Source: Adiantum capillus-veneris
Taxonomy: Eukaryota; Streptophyta; Polypodiopsida; Polypodiales; Pteridaceae
Length of the DNA: 64,000 nt
NCBI GenBank assembly: GCA_014529385.2
Contig: CM043942.1
Location: 34,616,469 to 34,680,468 of the forward strand
Reading direction: 5' to 3'
Shown: positions 46,648 to 57,677 of the stretch, one piece after another
How the letters are laid out: the number at the start of each line of letters is the position of its first letter
Position numbering within the stretch: the stretch's first letter is position 1
Program-made: the position numbers and the translations under genes
Notes under the pieces: generated by a model
Told to the model about the DNA's origin: nothing
The model's database searches: none
Seen by the model: only the letters and a program-made list of their open reading frames with translations

Positions 46648-48477
46648 GTTGAGCTCTTTCAAAGATTCAAACAAAAACATCCAGATTGCAAGATTGGCAT
46701 GAGGATGTTTTGAGATGTAAAATCCATTCTTTTGCAGGAGGCTGAAGGATAGGTACACATGCTATTGCGAATACCATGTGCATATGACCTTTTTGAAAGA
46801 CGCACTGAACCACATGCGCTCTCGTGCTTTTGGGTTGCATGATACATGTTGCAACTGTGTATGCAATATCTATGCTACAGGCAAGAACATTAGCAGCGGC
46901 TGCCTGGATTCACATCACACGTTCAAAGGTGTCACACAGATGTGGGAGTCCGTTCTCTATCCAAAGCCAGCAGATGCAGTTTTCCATAGAAGGGAATGCC
47001 TGATGGGAGACTGTAAGATATGTGGAGTAAAGAAGTTAGAATTATGTTGCTTAGAAACAGCAAATCCAGGTAAGAGGATTAATGTGAAAGTATTTGCGTA
47101 TGTAGAAGCAAAAGACAGGCATGGAAATAATAAAAAAAGAAAAGATCTTTTGCATAAAGAAATGCAGTGCTGGGAGTTTCTTCGACTGTTGCAGACCAAG
47201 TTGAAGCTCTTCATCACTCATAACTATGTGTCATGATGGCAAGGACAACAATTTAAGGATTGTATACTTCGCTTTCCGGATGATGTCATTGTCTCAGTTG
47301 TTGACTTTGCTGAAAATTACACCTTCAAGGAGCAAAATGAGATTCAGTCAATGCATTGGCACTCTAGTCAAGTAACTATTTTTGTACACATAACGTACTA
47401 CCGCACAGCAGGGGAGGTAGTTAAAACAATCCACTTCTTCATATCAAATGATAGGGTCCATGAAAAACTGTTTGTGCAACATTTCTTCATGCTACACCGT
47501 GACTAGTACAACAAGATGGTGCGGCCTCGCAATTCAAGGGATCCAAGCCTTTCTATTTTGTTGCAAGATATGGTGGACTCACAGGGATTGGGATGAGCTG
47601 GTTCTTCTTTGGATTAGGGCATGGCAAGGGCGAGCATGATGGTTCTGGAGCAGTTGTGAAAAGAACCTTGACCCATGAACAACTGAAACCTAATGGAGCT
47701 ATATTGCAGTGTGCAGCAGATGTGGTTGCTTATTGCTAGGCCAACCTATCGCATGGAGCACCTGCATCATATCCTTCAAAAGAAATGGAATGTGCTCGTG
47801 TGTTCTGGGAGGTTAAAGAGGGAGATGTTAACAGGGAAGTTAAGTGGAATTATGCCAGTGTGGCAAAAACTCGCTCTTTGCATGCTATTCGTGGTCACAA
47901 CCTGCAGGATCCAACTACCCTTGCAACAAGAAAGTTCGCATGCTTCTGTGATGCATGCATGAACGGAAGGTGGAATCGGTGCATCAATAAAGCTCACGTG
48001 GAGGCTTGGAATTATTAGATTCTGTAGCCATTACTTGAGCAAACAGATGAAGTTTCGAGAGAGGAAGTCGTTGTCTATGATGACTTTACATACGAAGGTC
48101 ATCATGATGTGTTGAGTAGCGCTCTATGTTCTGGAGACACATTTGCTGTAAATCCAGATGCTTTAACCAACGCCGAAGATGTGGATTTCTATCTGGTCAA
48201 GTGTGTTGCAGAAAAGGAGAAGGTGGAGAAGGGGTACATTGATGAATGGAGCAATTTAATTGACAGAGGCTCATATGTTGTGCAAGGACTGTATTACAAG
48301 CAATTGGATGCATACACCTTCAAGCTAGACCACAAGCATCCTATCGTCCACCTACTTTCACATCTTGTGCGATGTATCAAAATACCCATGGAGCACCTCC
48401 CAAGGAGAAGGCAGGTGTACACAATCACTCTAGAAAGCTATGAAGCAATCTGTAATAGCATGCCCTTCAAATTTTAA
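46648..48477 (+). pseudogene. Transposase-like copy B, main exon
   Basis: In order: VELFQRFKQKHPDCKIGMRM, FFCRRLKDRYTCYCEYHVHM (after one stop and frameshift), MTFLKDALNHMRSRAFGLHD, and a cysteine-rich part with ECLMGDCKICGVKKLELC. Next are VVDFAENYTFKEQNEIQSMH, IHFFISNDRVHEKLFVQHFF, DGAASQFKGSKPFYFVARY, WFFFGLGHGKGEHDGSGAVV and KRTLTHEQLKPNGA. CFCDACMNGRWNRC (C-x-C-x2-C-x6-C) and SYVVQGLYYKQLDAYTFKL follow, and it ends at 48477. Asp in VVDFAENY and in DGAASQFK are candidate catalytic residues by analogy with RNase H-fold transposases. Several stops and shifts make it inactive. Cytoplasmic or nuclear role cannot be told. Confidence 0.6.
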
Positions 48478-48535
48478 GTTGTATCCACTGGATTTTCTAT
48501 ATACCACTTTGCTATAAGGGTATGCAGTTTTATTA

Positions 48536-48662
48536 TAAAGTTGGTTAGCATGCTAACTATCAAACTGTTTACATTAATTGCCAGCATGCTAACTATCAAA
48601 CTGTTTACATCTTGTGTCAGCATGCTAACTATCAAACTGTTTACATTAATTTCCAGCATCAA
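48536..48662. repeat. Tandem GCATGCTAACTATCAAACTG repeat
   Basis: Three copies of a ~43-base unit containing CATGCTAACTATCAAACTG, the last followed by a partial copy. They sit between the 3' ends of copy B and the HAD-like gene. The GCATGCTAACTA core is also the core of the neighbouring intron arrays. Confidence 0.9.
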
Positions 48663-48756
48663 ATTATTTACATAGGGTTCAATTTTACAATGACAGTCAC
48701 TGCCCCAAAAACCCTTAAGGCCTCCTCGGAGGGCGCTTGTAGTGACCGGGTTGTCC

Positions 48757-49764
48757 TCACTGTTTTTCTTCTTCTTGCTGCCTCTTTTCTTTTCTCTCTG
48801 CTTCCTCCTCTGCTTCTAGGTTGGCACTATGCTTCTCAATTTCTCTTCTTTCCCTCTCCAGCTTTTCTTTCTCTCTTTCTGCTTCTACGTCAGCTTCCCG
48901 CTGTTTGCGACGAATTTTTTCCAGTCTTTTAGCCTCTATATCCCTCTTTTGAATGTCAAGCAAACGTTTGACGACTGCATCAGAAAACTCGTACGAGCCT
49001 GTCTCAAACACATTATCAGCAACATATGCTTTCCAATCATCCGTTTGCAGCCAAAGAAAAAGCCAGGACTTCAAAGTTTCTATAAGGAACTTTTCCCTCT
49101 GCTCAGCACTATGGTGCTCTAGACTGGGAGTAACAAACCAAGTTTGTGGTGGGTTCTGAAACACTTTGTAGAAGCTATTATCGATTATAAGTGTGTTTTG
49201 GGCATTGTACCCCGGAGTGTGTTTCCAGAACAAGGATAAGTCTTTCATAAACACAGGTTTTCTCTGGATCTACCAGGATTGCTTTGTACAGTGCGCTTGA
49301 GCAAAAAACCCAATAATCTTTGGCACCTGCTCTTTAAAAACAGTACGGCAAATACTCATGACTTTACTATGGAGGCTTGTGCTCCGTATAAACACATTAA
49401 AGAACTGCAAGCACCAGTCCAAAAAAAAAAGGTTGTCCTTGCGACAGAACACCTGCTTATCAAGTACATCGTATTTCAGCATTTCATCTGCATATGCCGG
49501 GGGCTTTTCACCAAAGCGAGGCTCTACCACTGCCACCAAAAGACCATTCAGGTCCAGCACCAGAGCCCTTTCTTCATCACATAAACTCTTAGGCACCCAT
49601 ATTAGGTCTAGTAGAGGATACCATTCAACAAAAATAACCGGCCCACTTGGGTGCACATAATTTAGGCGCTCAATAATACTACGGGCAAGGTGTGAATATC
49701 GTTCAAGGCGTTTTCAATCTCCATTTTCTGTCTCCTTAACTACCTGGCTTTGTGGACTCGCCAT
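48757..49764 (-). pseudogene. FCP1/NIF-type HAD pseudophosphatase-like protein
   Basis: One minus-strand frame from ATG 49764 to TGA 48757 is interrupted only by TGA 49716-49714 and TAG 49272-49270. RALVLDLNGLLV (near 49550) is the HAD motif I position. The first Asp is kept, but the second Asp of DxDx(T/V) is Asn, so phosphatase activity is unlikely. FFLDWCLQFFNVFIRSTS corresponds to the second motif. KPVFMKDLSLFWKH...NTLIIDNSFYKVFQNPP is the FCP1/NIF-like C-terminal motif (KDLxxLW, IDDSPxK, NPPN). A C-terminal coiled coil of Glu/Lys/Arg (about the last 70 residues) follows. Family knowledge: FCP1-like enzymes dephosphorylate RNA polymerase II CTD. This copy could be transposon-borne. It converges on copy B, 280 bases away. 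Confidence 0.6.
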
Positions 49765-50038
49765 CTCCGTAATTTATGCCATTGCATGGCCGCAGTTGCA
49801 TCAGGCATGACGATTAATGCCTATTTCTCTTCCTCTGCAGGGAAACCGCGATATGAAATGAACAAGTTCAAACAAGAAAAACTGCAAAAATTACAATGAC
49901 CTGCTGCTCATATTTATATTGCACAAAAATACATTTTCATTAGAAAACAAATTGCATGTCAGTTACAATACGCATTTGGGTTTCAAAATGGTCTAGCATA
50001 TACAGTGAAGGGCACAACCGGGTAGGGAGCAATAAGTC
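49765..50038. other. Spacer between two minus-strand genes
   Basis: AT-rich sequence of ~270 bases with no frame. It may hold the promoter of the HAD-like gene and the terminator of the gene ending at 50039. No clear element was identified. Confidence 0.4.
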
Positions 50039-50272
50039 TTAACACAATTTTTTGCAAGATCTTGAGCGGGTGGCTTTCTTTTCACCTTTGGAGCTTTCAG
50101 CCTTGTCCGAACCACAGGCTGTGCTTGCAATGTCTTCGGGTACCTCTTCAAGGCCAACTTTTCTTTTCAGTTGAACTTTATGCAAAAAACCCTCAAGAGG
50201 GCTGTTGTCACCAAATTCTTGCTCATCTTCTATGTTGTCATTCTTCAAAGTTTCCCCTGAGCCACTAGCCAC
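50039..50272 (-). pseudogene. C-terminal exon of RING/coiled-coil gene
   Basis: The minus-strand frame reads ASGSGETLKNDNIEDEQEF, HKVQLKRKVGLEEVPED and ends in a basic tail (KGEKKATRSRSCKKLC, TAA at 50039) that could be a nuclear localisation signal. A TAA lies just upstream in the same frame, so joining to the preceding exon is not clean. It is probably the end of the gene whose exons lie at 50298-53608. Confidence 0.4.
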
Positions 50273-50297
50273 TGTCTGATGAGAATCTTCTTATTTG

Positions 50298-50608
50298 TCA
50301 GTTGCAGCAGGCATCGCTGGCACACAAGGAGCCATGACAAAAAAAATCAGCTTCTTTTTCATCTTCTAAGTTCCTGCTCACATCACCGCCTTCCTCAATT
50401 GTTTTCATGCTTTCATTTGGCATCTGTTGCTGGGAGCCCTCATCCACCCCTTCACTCCTTGCATCCAGCTCAACACCCTTCTCCGTCGAAGGGTTCTCAC
50501 CTGTATCCAGCTCATCACTCTCCTCGATCGAAAGGTCCTCCATGACAGCCTTTCCCTTTCCCTTCGTGTCATGCACACTGCCCACATCACGGAGGGACTG
50601 CCCTAGGC
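50298..50608 (-). pseudogene. Acidic exon, copy 1 of a tandem duplication
   Basis: After the acceptor TTTTTTGTTGCAG at 50609 the minus strand reads GLGQSLRDVGSVHDTKGKGK, VMEDLSIEESDELDTGENPS and EGVDEGSQQQMPNESMK, an acidic, probably disordered segment. It is followed by RNLEDEKEADFF and a stop at 50298. The same exon is repeated at 50945-51201. Confidence 0.5.
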
Positions 50609-50640
50609 CTGCAACAAAAAACGTGGATTCAGACTCATAT

Positions 50641-50935
50641 AAGCATGTCATGTATGCTAGAAAATGTTTGATATGATGTGACTATGTGTGCGGCCTGGCA
50701 TACATTGGAATCCATTATGCTGACAAGCCTAGTATGCTAATTCGAATTGCTGAGTATGCTAACTAGCATATCAAATATGCTAGTTTGCGTCTGGAGATGG
50801 TAGCTTACTTACTAGACTTTCCATTATGACAAACTTACTCTAGTCTGTACACTGAGCACAAGTATGCTAATTAGCATACAAGATATGCTAATTAGCACAC
50901 TAGATATGCTAATTAGCATACTGGGTCTACTAATG
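50641..50935. repeat. AGCATAC-type array, duplicated block 1
   Basis: Words such as TATGCTAATTAGCATAC and TATGCTAACTAGCATATC occupy the intron between the two acidic exons. The same arrangement recurs at 51235-51600 as part of the 596-base duplication. Confidence 0.85.
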
Positions 50936-50944
50936 AGGAGCCAT

Positions 50945-51201
50945 GACTAAAAGATCATCTTCTGAGTTCCTGCTCACATCACCGCCTTCCTCCATTGCTT
51001 TCATGCTTTCATTTGGCATCTGCTGGGAGCCCTCATCCACCCCTTCACTCCTTGCATCCAGCTCAACACCCTTCTACGTCGAAGGGTTCTCACTTGTATC
51101 CAGCTCATCACTCTCCTCGATCGAAAGGTCCTCCATTACAGCCTTTCCCTTTCCCTTCGTAACATGCACACTGCCCACATCATGGAGGGACTGCCCTAGG
51201 C
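50945..51201 (-). pseudogene. Acidic exon, copy 2 of a tandem duplication
   Basis: Same acceptor and frame as 50298-50608, offset by 593-596 bases. It reads GLGQSLHDVGSVHVTKGKGK but has TAG in place of the Glu codon in NPSTEKG, and one Gln codon fewer (QQMP). The nonsense codon means that a transcript including this copy would be truncated unless it is skipped. Confidence 0.5.
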
Positions 51202-51234
51202 CTGCAACAAAAAACGTGGATTAAGACTCATATA

Positions 51235-52236
51235 AGCATGTCATGTATGCTAGAAAATGGTTGATATGATGTGACTATGTGTGCGGCCTGGCATACATTG
51301 GAATCCATTATGCTGACAAGCCTAGTATGCTAATTCGAATTGCTGAGTATGCTAACTAGTATATCAAATATGCTAGTTTGCATCTGGAGATGGTAGCTTA
51401 CTTACTAGATTTGCCATTATGACAAATTTACTCTAGTCTATACATTGAGCACAAGTATGCTAATTAGCATACTAGATTTGCCATTATGACAAACTTACTG
51501 TACTCTTTACACTGAGCACAAGTATGCTAATTAGCATACAAGATATTCTAATTAGCACACTAGATATGCTAATTATCATACTGGGTATACTAATGAGCAT
51601 ACTGGGTATGCTAATTAGCATACTGGGACTCCTAGTAGCTAGCATACAAGGACTGTCTTCAGTATGCTAATTAGCATACCCATTATGCTATTTAGTATTC
51701 CTAGTATGCTAATTAGCATACCTAGTATGCTATTTAGCATATCCAGTATGCTAATTAGCATATCCAATATGCTAATAAGCATATCCAGTATGCTAATCAA
51801 CATACTCAGTACGTGAATCAACATACCCAGTATGCTAATGAGCATTCCCACTATGCTAATTAGCATACCCAGTATGCTATTTAGCATATCCAGTATGCTA
51901 ATTAGCATATCCAATATGCTAATAAGCATATCCAGTATGCTAATCAGCATACCCAGTACGCTAATCAGCATACCCAATATGCTAATCAGCATATACAGTT
52001 TTCTAGTTAGCATTTGGATATGGTAGTTAACTTACTAGATATGCTAATATGCCAAACTTATTCTAATATGTACACTGAGCACAGGGTATGCTAATTAGCA
52101 TACACGATATGCTAATTAGTATATCCAGTTAACACACTCAATATTCTCACTGAGTATGCTAATTAGCATATCCAATTAACACACTAAATATTCTAATTAA
52201 CACACTGGGTATGCTAATTAGCACACCTTGTACAAT
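51235..52236. repeat. Palindromic TATGCTAATTAGCATA array in an intron
   Basis: About 1 kb of units such as TATGCTAATTAGCATACC, a perfect 16-base palindrome at its core. The left part (51235-51600) duplicates 50641-50935. The array fills the predicted intron 51202-52241 of the minus-strand gene (donor CTG|GTAAG at 52242/52241, acceptor GTTGCAG at 51202). The unit is of the same type as in the copy B intron. Confidence 0.9.
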
Positions 52237-52241
52237 CTTAC

Positions 52242-53608
52242 CAGATGTTGGTGTGATTGGATGTCTTTGCCCTGTGGGTTTCCAACACCATTCTTATGGT
52301 ATCCTTTGCTGGCACGTCACAACTCTACATTTTGTTGACAAGGAGCATGCAACTACAAAGCAGAGAAAGTGGTAGCTATGCCCACAGGGCATCTTGATCG
52401 TGGCGGAGATTCCCTTTACTTCAAGTGGAAAAATGCATCCACTGCACGGGCTGATCATCGTCCCATCGCATACCCCTTCTATACTTTCTATAAAAGTGCC
52501 CATAGCCATATTACACAGGGCAGTGGGAATGGAGGAGCCTTGTAGCATCTTGCTCATGTGCATTAGGAGCTGCAGTTGACCTTCACATGCATTCACTTTT
52601 GCTTCCATAACCTCCACATTAATCTGCACACCAAAAAAAAGAGGAGCATGGTAAGTACATAGGTTTGTTATGCACATATTCCAATCATACGGTAGAAGCA
52701 TAAAAGCCACGCACTTACACGCTGACAAGTTGAGTCAGCAGCAAGAGTGTCCTCACTGCTAGGAAATGCCAAACCTTCCGATGTCTCTTTAAATGTCTCT
52801 ATTTTTACTTTACACTCTATTTCCCTCTTTGCATCCACGCTGTCGCTCTGTAGTAACCTCTGTAATTCATTTTTAGCGTCGTGAAGCTTTTGTCTCATAG
52901 CAAGCACAATTGGGGTGACCCTATCATTGCTTGCTTGGACAACCCTCGCAGCTTCAAAGTCTGATTTTGTAGCTAGAAGATGTTCTTTAGCATCTTGCAG
53001 TTGTTTGCTGAGAATTTCAAAGGCAGCCTTTATGTGCTGCAAATTCTCAACGCCAAAAAATGACAGGCTTTCAACCTGCTGGTGAGTGCTGTGGCGAGAG
53101 ATGGGTGTCTCCTTGGTATCCTCCTTCATTTCATCTTGCACCTCCTTGATGTTTAGACATACATTGCGCATCCTCCACTTTTCGACATGGGCCTCGTAGT
53201 ACCCTTTCTCTCGGAGGTCCTGCAAATGCTGGATAGTGAATTCAGCCCAATTGAATTGCATGGCTGAGCTACTTGCAATTGCTGTCAGGATGAATTCTTT
53301 TACAAACCCCTTGGCGAATGCAGAGTTGATCTGCATGTTTGTTGGGGGCTTCTGGTACACCTTGTAATTCAGCTGCATCACCTGTTTGAACATATCAGTA
53401 CGCAAACAACTGCATTTAATGCGATAGTGACTACGATTCTTTGACTCTCTGAAAACACTGAACCACTCCACATCACTGATCTGATCCCACCTCACTAGTT
53501 TGGGATTGGCACTAGCCAGGCAGAGTCCATGAATATCATTTAACTCTTCTGCTGTAATACAGAACTTGCTATGTACTGGAACTGTAAACTTTGGAGCTTT
53601 CCATCGGC
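52242..53608 (-). pseudogene. Coiled-coil and RING-like zinc protein, two exons
   Basis: Exon 1 53608-52719 and exon 2 52623-52242 are joined in phase 0 across a 95-base intron (CGT|GTAAGTG...TGTGCAG). Exon 1 reads GRWKAPKFTVPVHSKFCITA, WDQISDVEWFSVFRESKNRS and a conserved-looking FVKEFILTAIASSSAMQFNW, then a coiled coil (about residues 150-260). Exon 2 begins INVEVMEAKVNACEGQLQLL and carries CSGCIFPLEVKGISATIKMP, CGHSYHFLC, KCRVVTC. This Cys/His spacing fits a RING-H2 or similar cross-brace finger (C-x2-C...C-x-H-x2-H-x2-C). One in-frame TAA (IP-stop-EW) follows the finger. RING proteins are usually ubiquitin ligases. Here that is only a possibility. An upstream exon must exist, since exon 1 starts mid-codon. 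Confidence 0.5.
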
Positions 53609-54382
53609 CTGCACACCCCCAATGTCACAAGATTAGCGGTAGGAAAGTGCAGTATTGAGCACTTCCTTCCAATTTCAAGGTTCACATCAAACACTGGTTT
53701 GTGCTTCTTGAGCCAGACTTCGACTTGAGCGATTGTATTTCAAGTGACTATTCACAAGATGTCCTACTGCTAAAGCCGACATCAAGGGACAACTCTCCAG
53801 CCAAGACAGCACCAGCAACTATCCTCGCAAATCATAATGAGGTAGAGAGAGAGAGAGAGAGAGAGTACCTGAGTCATCCTTCCCCTTTGTATGCAAGGTC
53901 TTTGCCATTGCGGATGCTGCGGAATCAGAGAGCTTCACCCTTTTTCGGGGCGGAGAAGAAGCAGCAGAAAGTTCAGCCCTCGTCTTTTTTTTTTTGGTTC
54001 TCTCTTACCTCTGGCCCCTGCATCCCGCTTCTCTCCATGCATGTTGACTACCCCACTCCGTTTCTCTCCACGCATTTTGACTGCCCCACTCCCCTCAGAA
54101 TAACACTGCGTAAATGGTCAAGAAAGTGGATTCAAGGTGGTCTCCCTATTTTGAAATATTTGATGGATTCCCACACGTTTGAAAAGTTACACTCTCATTA
54201 TGCTTACAAGATATGCTTGTTTCCACATGATAACTAGCACAAAAAGCATGACAAGTTAACATGCTTACACCCAGCTATGTCTTCTCTATCCTCCACAACA
54301 CGACTCAACACACTATATTGTTCATTCACACACTGCCAAGCTGTTTGAGCGAAACATTCAGCTGCCTGCACATGTAAAAATA

Positions 54383-54430
<48 letters not shown>

Positions 54431-54548
54431 GTAAACAGGGCTATATTACGACGTACTGCATTTCTTAGGCTGCCAAATGGCCTGGCACTAAGGGTAGTAC
54501 AAATAAAAAATGGTGTATAAAATCAAGTAATCAAGGTGGCTGATGTGA

Positions 54549-54612
<64 letters not shown>

Positions 54613-56500
54613 GGCTTGAAACCCTTTGGATTACTTGAAATATTACAGCAAAAAGGCCAACAGCGATCAACATAAACCAGACATATAATCTCTCTCTGTC
54701 TGTCTCTCTCTAAGTAGAAGGACATTGTGAAGTGCAGGAAATATATGAGGGAGGTTTGAAAACCTTTGAGACTGGTGGAGGATTGGAGGAACCCAAGTCA
54801 ATATCCGCTGCCGCACCTCTATTTGCCTAGCTCTCTGATGTCTCCTCCGTCTTGCCACCACCCTCCTAGCTTTCAGTGCATCAAACCTGTGACTCCCACT
54901 ACTACCAGATGATTGCTGAGTCAACCCCTAGTCCTATAAAACTTGTTGACTGCTCTAGTCATCAACCTCTCTCCTACTATGGGGAACTGGCCTCCTGCTG
55001 GACCTACTGCTCATTCCTTGTAGGGGAGCTCGCTGACTCATGTTGGGCCTATTGCTCCCAATCCACTGTCTATTGCCTTTGCTCTGTATGTACCCATTGA
55101 CGGGTACAAACTGCTACCAAATGTTCTTTTCCCCCACATACCAAACACTGATCCGGCAATTGAATGATGAAGAAGAACTCTCCTCCGTGGACTACTATAG
55201 GAAGACAGAAATCTAGGAGGATCCCGTCTGCAAGAACTCTCCTCATGGACTGTAGGAAGAGAGAAATCTAGGAGGATCCTACACAATGAAAGGGTGCATG
55301 ATCACCCTAGAGGTGATAGTACATTCCTTACCAATCGGCGAAAAAACACGCCCAAGGCTCCTGCTAATCTCCTGAGGTGAGGAACAAACTCTGAAGGGAG
55401 CCCTGGAAACCTAACAATCTATGACAATGCAGAAGCGATTAGAATGCCCAGAACCTTCTACCTGCATGTTAGTACCGAAACGCAGCGAGAGACCAATGTT
55501 GAAGACTTGCGTTTGCATATTATTGTACATAGATTACATGGCTGCATAACCTATATACTGTGAATGGTAGGTGGTAAATGCCTGCATGTTGTGTGCAAGG
55601 ACTATGGCCCTGAGGACCCTACTATGACCTTGTTCCATGCCCTAGAGGCACTGGCGCAAAATATGTAAAATGACGCCTTGCTGTGGTTTAAATACCCACT
55701 TCTACTGCTGGTCGGCATTCTTCTACGACCTCATAAATGAATATTTATTAAAATGCAAATACTAGCACTTGGCTGAACTTAATAAAAATATCAGATAAAT
55801 CATGTATTTAATTGATAATTTTACTACTGAGTTTGTAGAGATGACCCACCACCTACCCACATACACACAAATGGAAGGAAACTCACTAAACCATACCTGA
55901 ATCGTATGAAACTTATGGAACATCATTTTCTCACTAGGACACACCTGACCCGAAGCCTCTACACTCAAAAGCCTCAATCTGGACCCATTGGTGAAAAACC
56001 CATATAGTTTATGAGTACCTATGTGTAGCTTCTGTCTCCACGATTATAATGACTACTTGCATGTAGAAAACAAACATCATTTGATATACTTACTGCTACA
56101 AATAGCTCGTAGATGCGTGAGCACGTTCGCTCCGTTCTGCGAGGAATGCTTGGCATTGTCGCGTAGCTCTTGCTGAGGCTGCACAATGGTGCAGTCGAAT
56201 CTCCAATGCGATGAGCAAGCTGGGCGTAGTGTCAGGATGAAGCTCACACTCACTCTCTTTCTCTCTCACACAACGTAGACGGCAAGGCTAAACTTGATTA
56301 TGATTAAGTTATTCTTTACAAAATGACCTAGGTATCTTATATACTAAGGCTACCTTAGGTTAACCAAAAATAGATTTTGAGGGGTCATATGGCTTGGTAT
56401 TTACAATCTGGAAGTGCCATTGCACCCCGGCTTTTGCAACTAGACTATCTACTTATTACAAATGATGTTTATAACCATAATCTGCAGCATTTCATAACTC
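53609..56500. other. Mostly no gene; microsatellites and duplications
   Basis: A minus-strand stretch at 53640-53720 (VWLKKHKPVFDVNLEIGRKC) may belong to an upstream exon of the preceding gene. Simple repeats are GA at 53845-53863, CT at 54391-54427, CT at 54550-54585 running into CA at 54586-54611, and a T run at 53987-53996. A ~55-base segment (AGAACTCTCCTC...AGGAGGATCC) is repeated at about 55172 and 55232. No convincing gene was found. Confidence 0.45.
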
Positions 56501-56935
56501 TCAGAAAATAAGGCTTTGTTGAGTTATGTTGTGTTGGTGACCCAGCGGTCCATAGCGATCGTCAAACTTTTTGACCGGACTTGCCAACCTATCCCTATCA
56601 GCAACCTCAGTGCCATATGCATCCTCATCAGGAACCGCCTGACTATGCATCACCATGTCAGCATCGTCTAGCAAAGGCATATCTGCTGAGAATGACGGCA
56701 AAACCAAAAAATCAGCACCACTGCAATTATACACAGTTGTGTGAAGGACACTGTCGTCCTCAAACGTATCAGATGCATCATAGAACAAGGCATCAGTCTC
56801 TAGCTCAACATATGTCACCTCAACTGATGACTGACAAAGTTGTGCATCCCTAGAGATACCATTGTCTGCATGAACGTCACCCACAAGACAAATGCACAAC
56901 TTGCTCTCCATGCAGCACATCCGCAAAAGAGACAC
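56501..56935 (-). pseudogene. Unrecognised ORF, 144 residues, acidic
   Basis: The minus-strand frame MSLLRMCCMESKLCICLVGD continues with an acidic stretch (VELETDALFYDASDTFEDD, LPLLDDADMVMHSQ type) and ends VKKFDDRYGPLGHQHNITQQ. I recognise no domain. It lies downstream of a copia Gag/protease remnant on the same strand and could be part of that element or unrelated. Confidence 0.25.
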
Positions 56936-57236
56936 GCCTCGTCTCTCGCTCTAAACATGGCTACAAATACATAGAGACTACACCGCCTCGTGTATCAAAC
57001 ATATACAAAGGGTATACCAGACCACTCCTAGCACCTTTGGCTATCACCAGTGATTACCTATGCATCTGAAATGACCGCTCTCCAAGCAGTAAACAATATC
57101 CACTACTCAGTAACAATTGACGCACTGAAATGAGACTTTGGCTGAGTCTTGGTACATAATGTACATCTCATAGCATAAGCAATGCACCGCTTGGTAAAGA
57201 CATGCATACATCTCCAACACCCTCTATGTCATATGC

Positions 57237-57677
57237 TTAACCATCGGCAAACTGCACACAACCAAGTCTCCCACTAGAGAAAGAGCAAAACAAATCACGA
57301 TGTGGTGTCACGTGAAAAACTACATGCTTGTCTGGTAGAAAACGTGTAGAAAATGTGCTATCCCAAGACACAAAGTAGTTTGAAGGCAAGCTAGACTCAA
57401 AAGTGACATGCCCGTCACATGCATACTCTCTAGTATCTGTCCTCATAGTATCACCATTCATATGCCTCTTTGATTTCCTCATACGCTTGAAGCAACGACG
57501 CCTAATATTCCCATCGTGGCCGTAGTGCCAACATATCAGTTGCGATCGTGAGTGAGAACCGCCTCTAACTTGAAGAATCTCCATATCCATGCCAAAACTA
57601 TGGCAAACAATTCTTGAGATCACAAGACTCTCCCACCCGAGAGCAAACCTCTGTCTCAAGCAAATAAAGGTGAGCAA
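57237..57677 (-). pseudogene. Copia Gag zinc knuckle and protease remnant
   Basis: SQLICWHYGHDGNIRRRCFK is a CCHC knuckle with the second Cys changed to Tyr and the His changed to Asn. The later segment HVVFHVTPHRDLFCSFSSGR, then LGCVQFADG, is the copia protease region downstream of the DSG triad (usual W-x-x-DSGAS-x-HVT). The triad itself is no longer recognisable. The matching primer-binding site is at 58827-58839 on the same strand. Integrase and RT of this element were not found, so it is a deleted copy. Confidence 0.6.

Noticed and set aside
53701-54237. Plus-strand frame of 178 codons
   Set aside because: It runs through a GA microsatellite and low-complexity sequence, with no recognised domain. 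Part of the opposite strand looks more protein-like.
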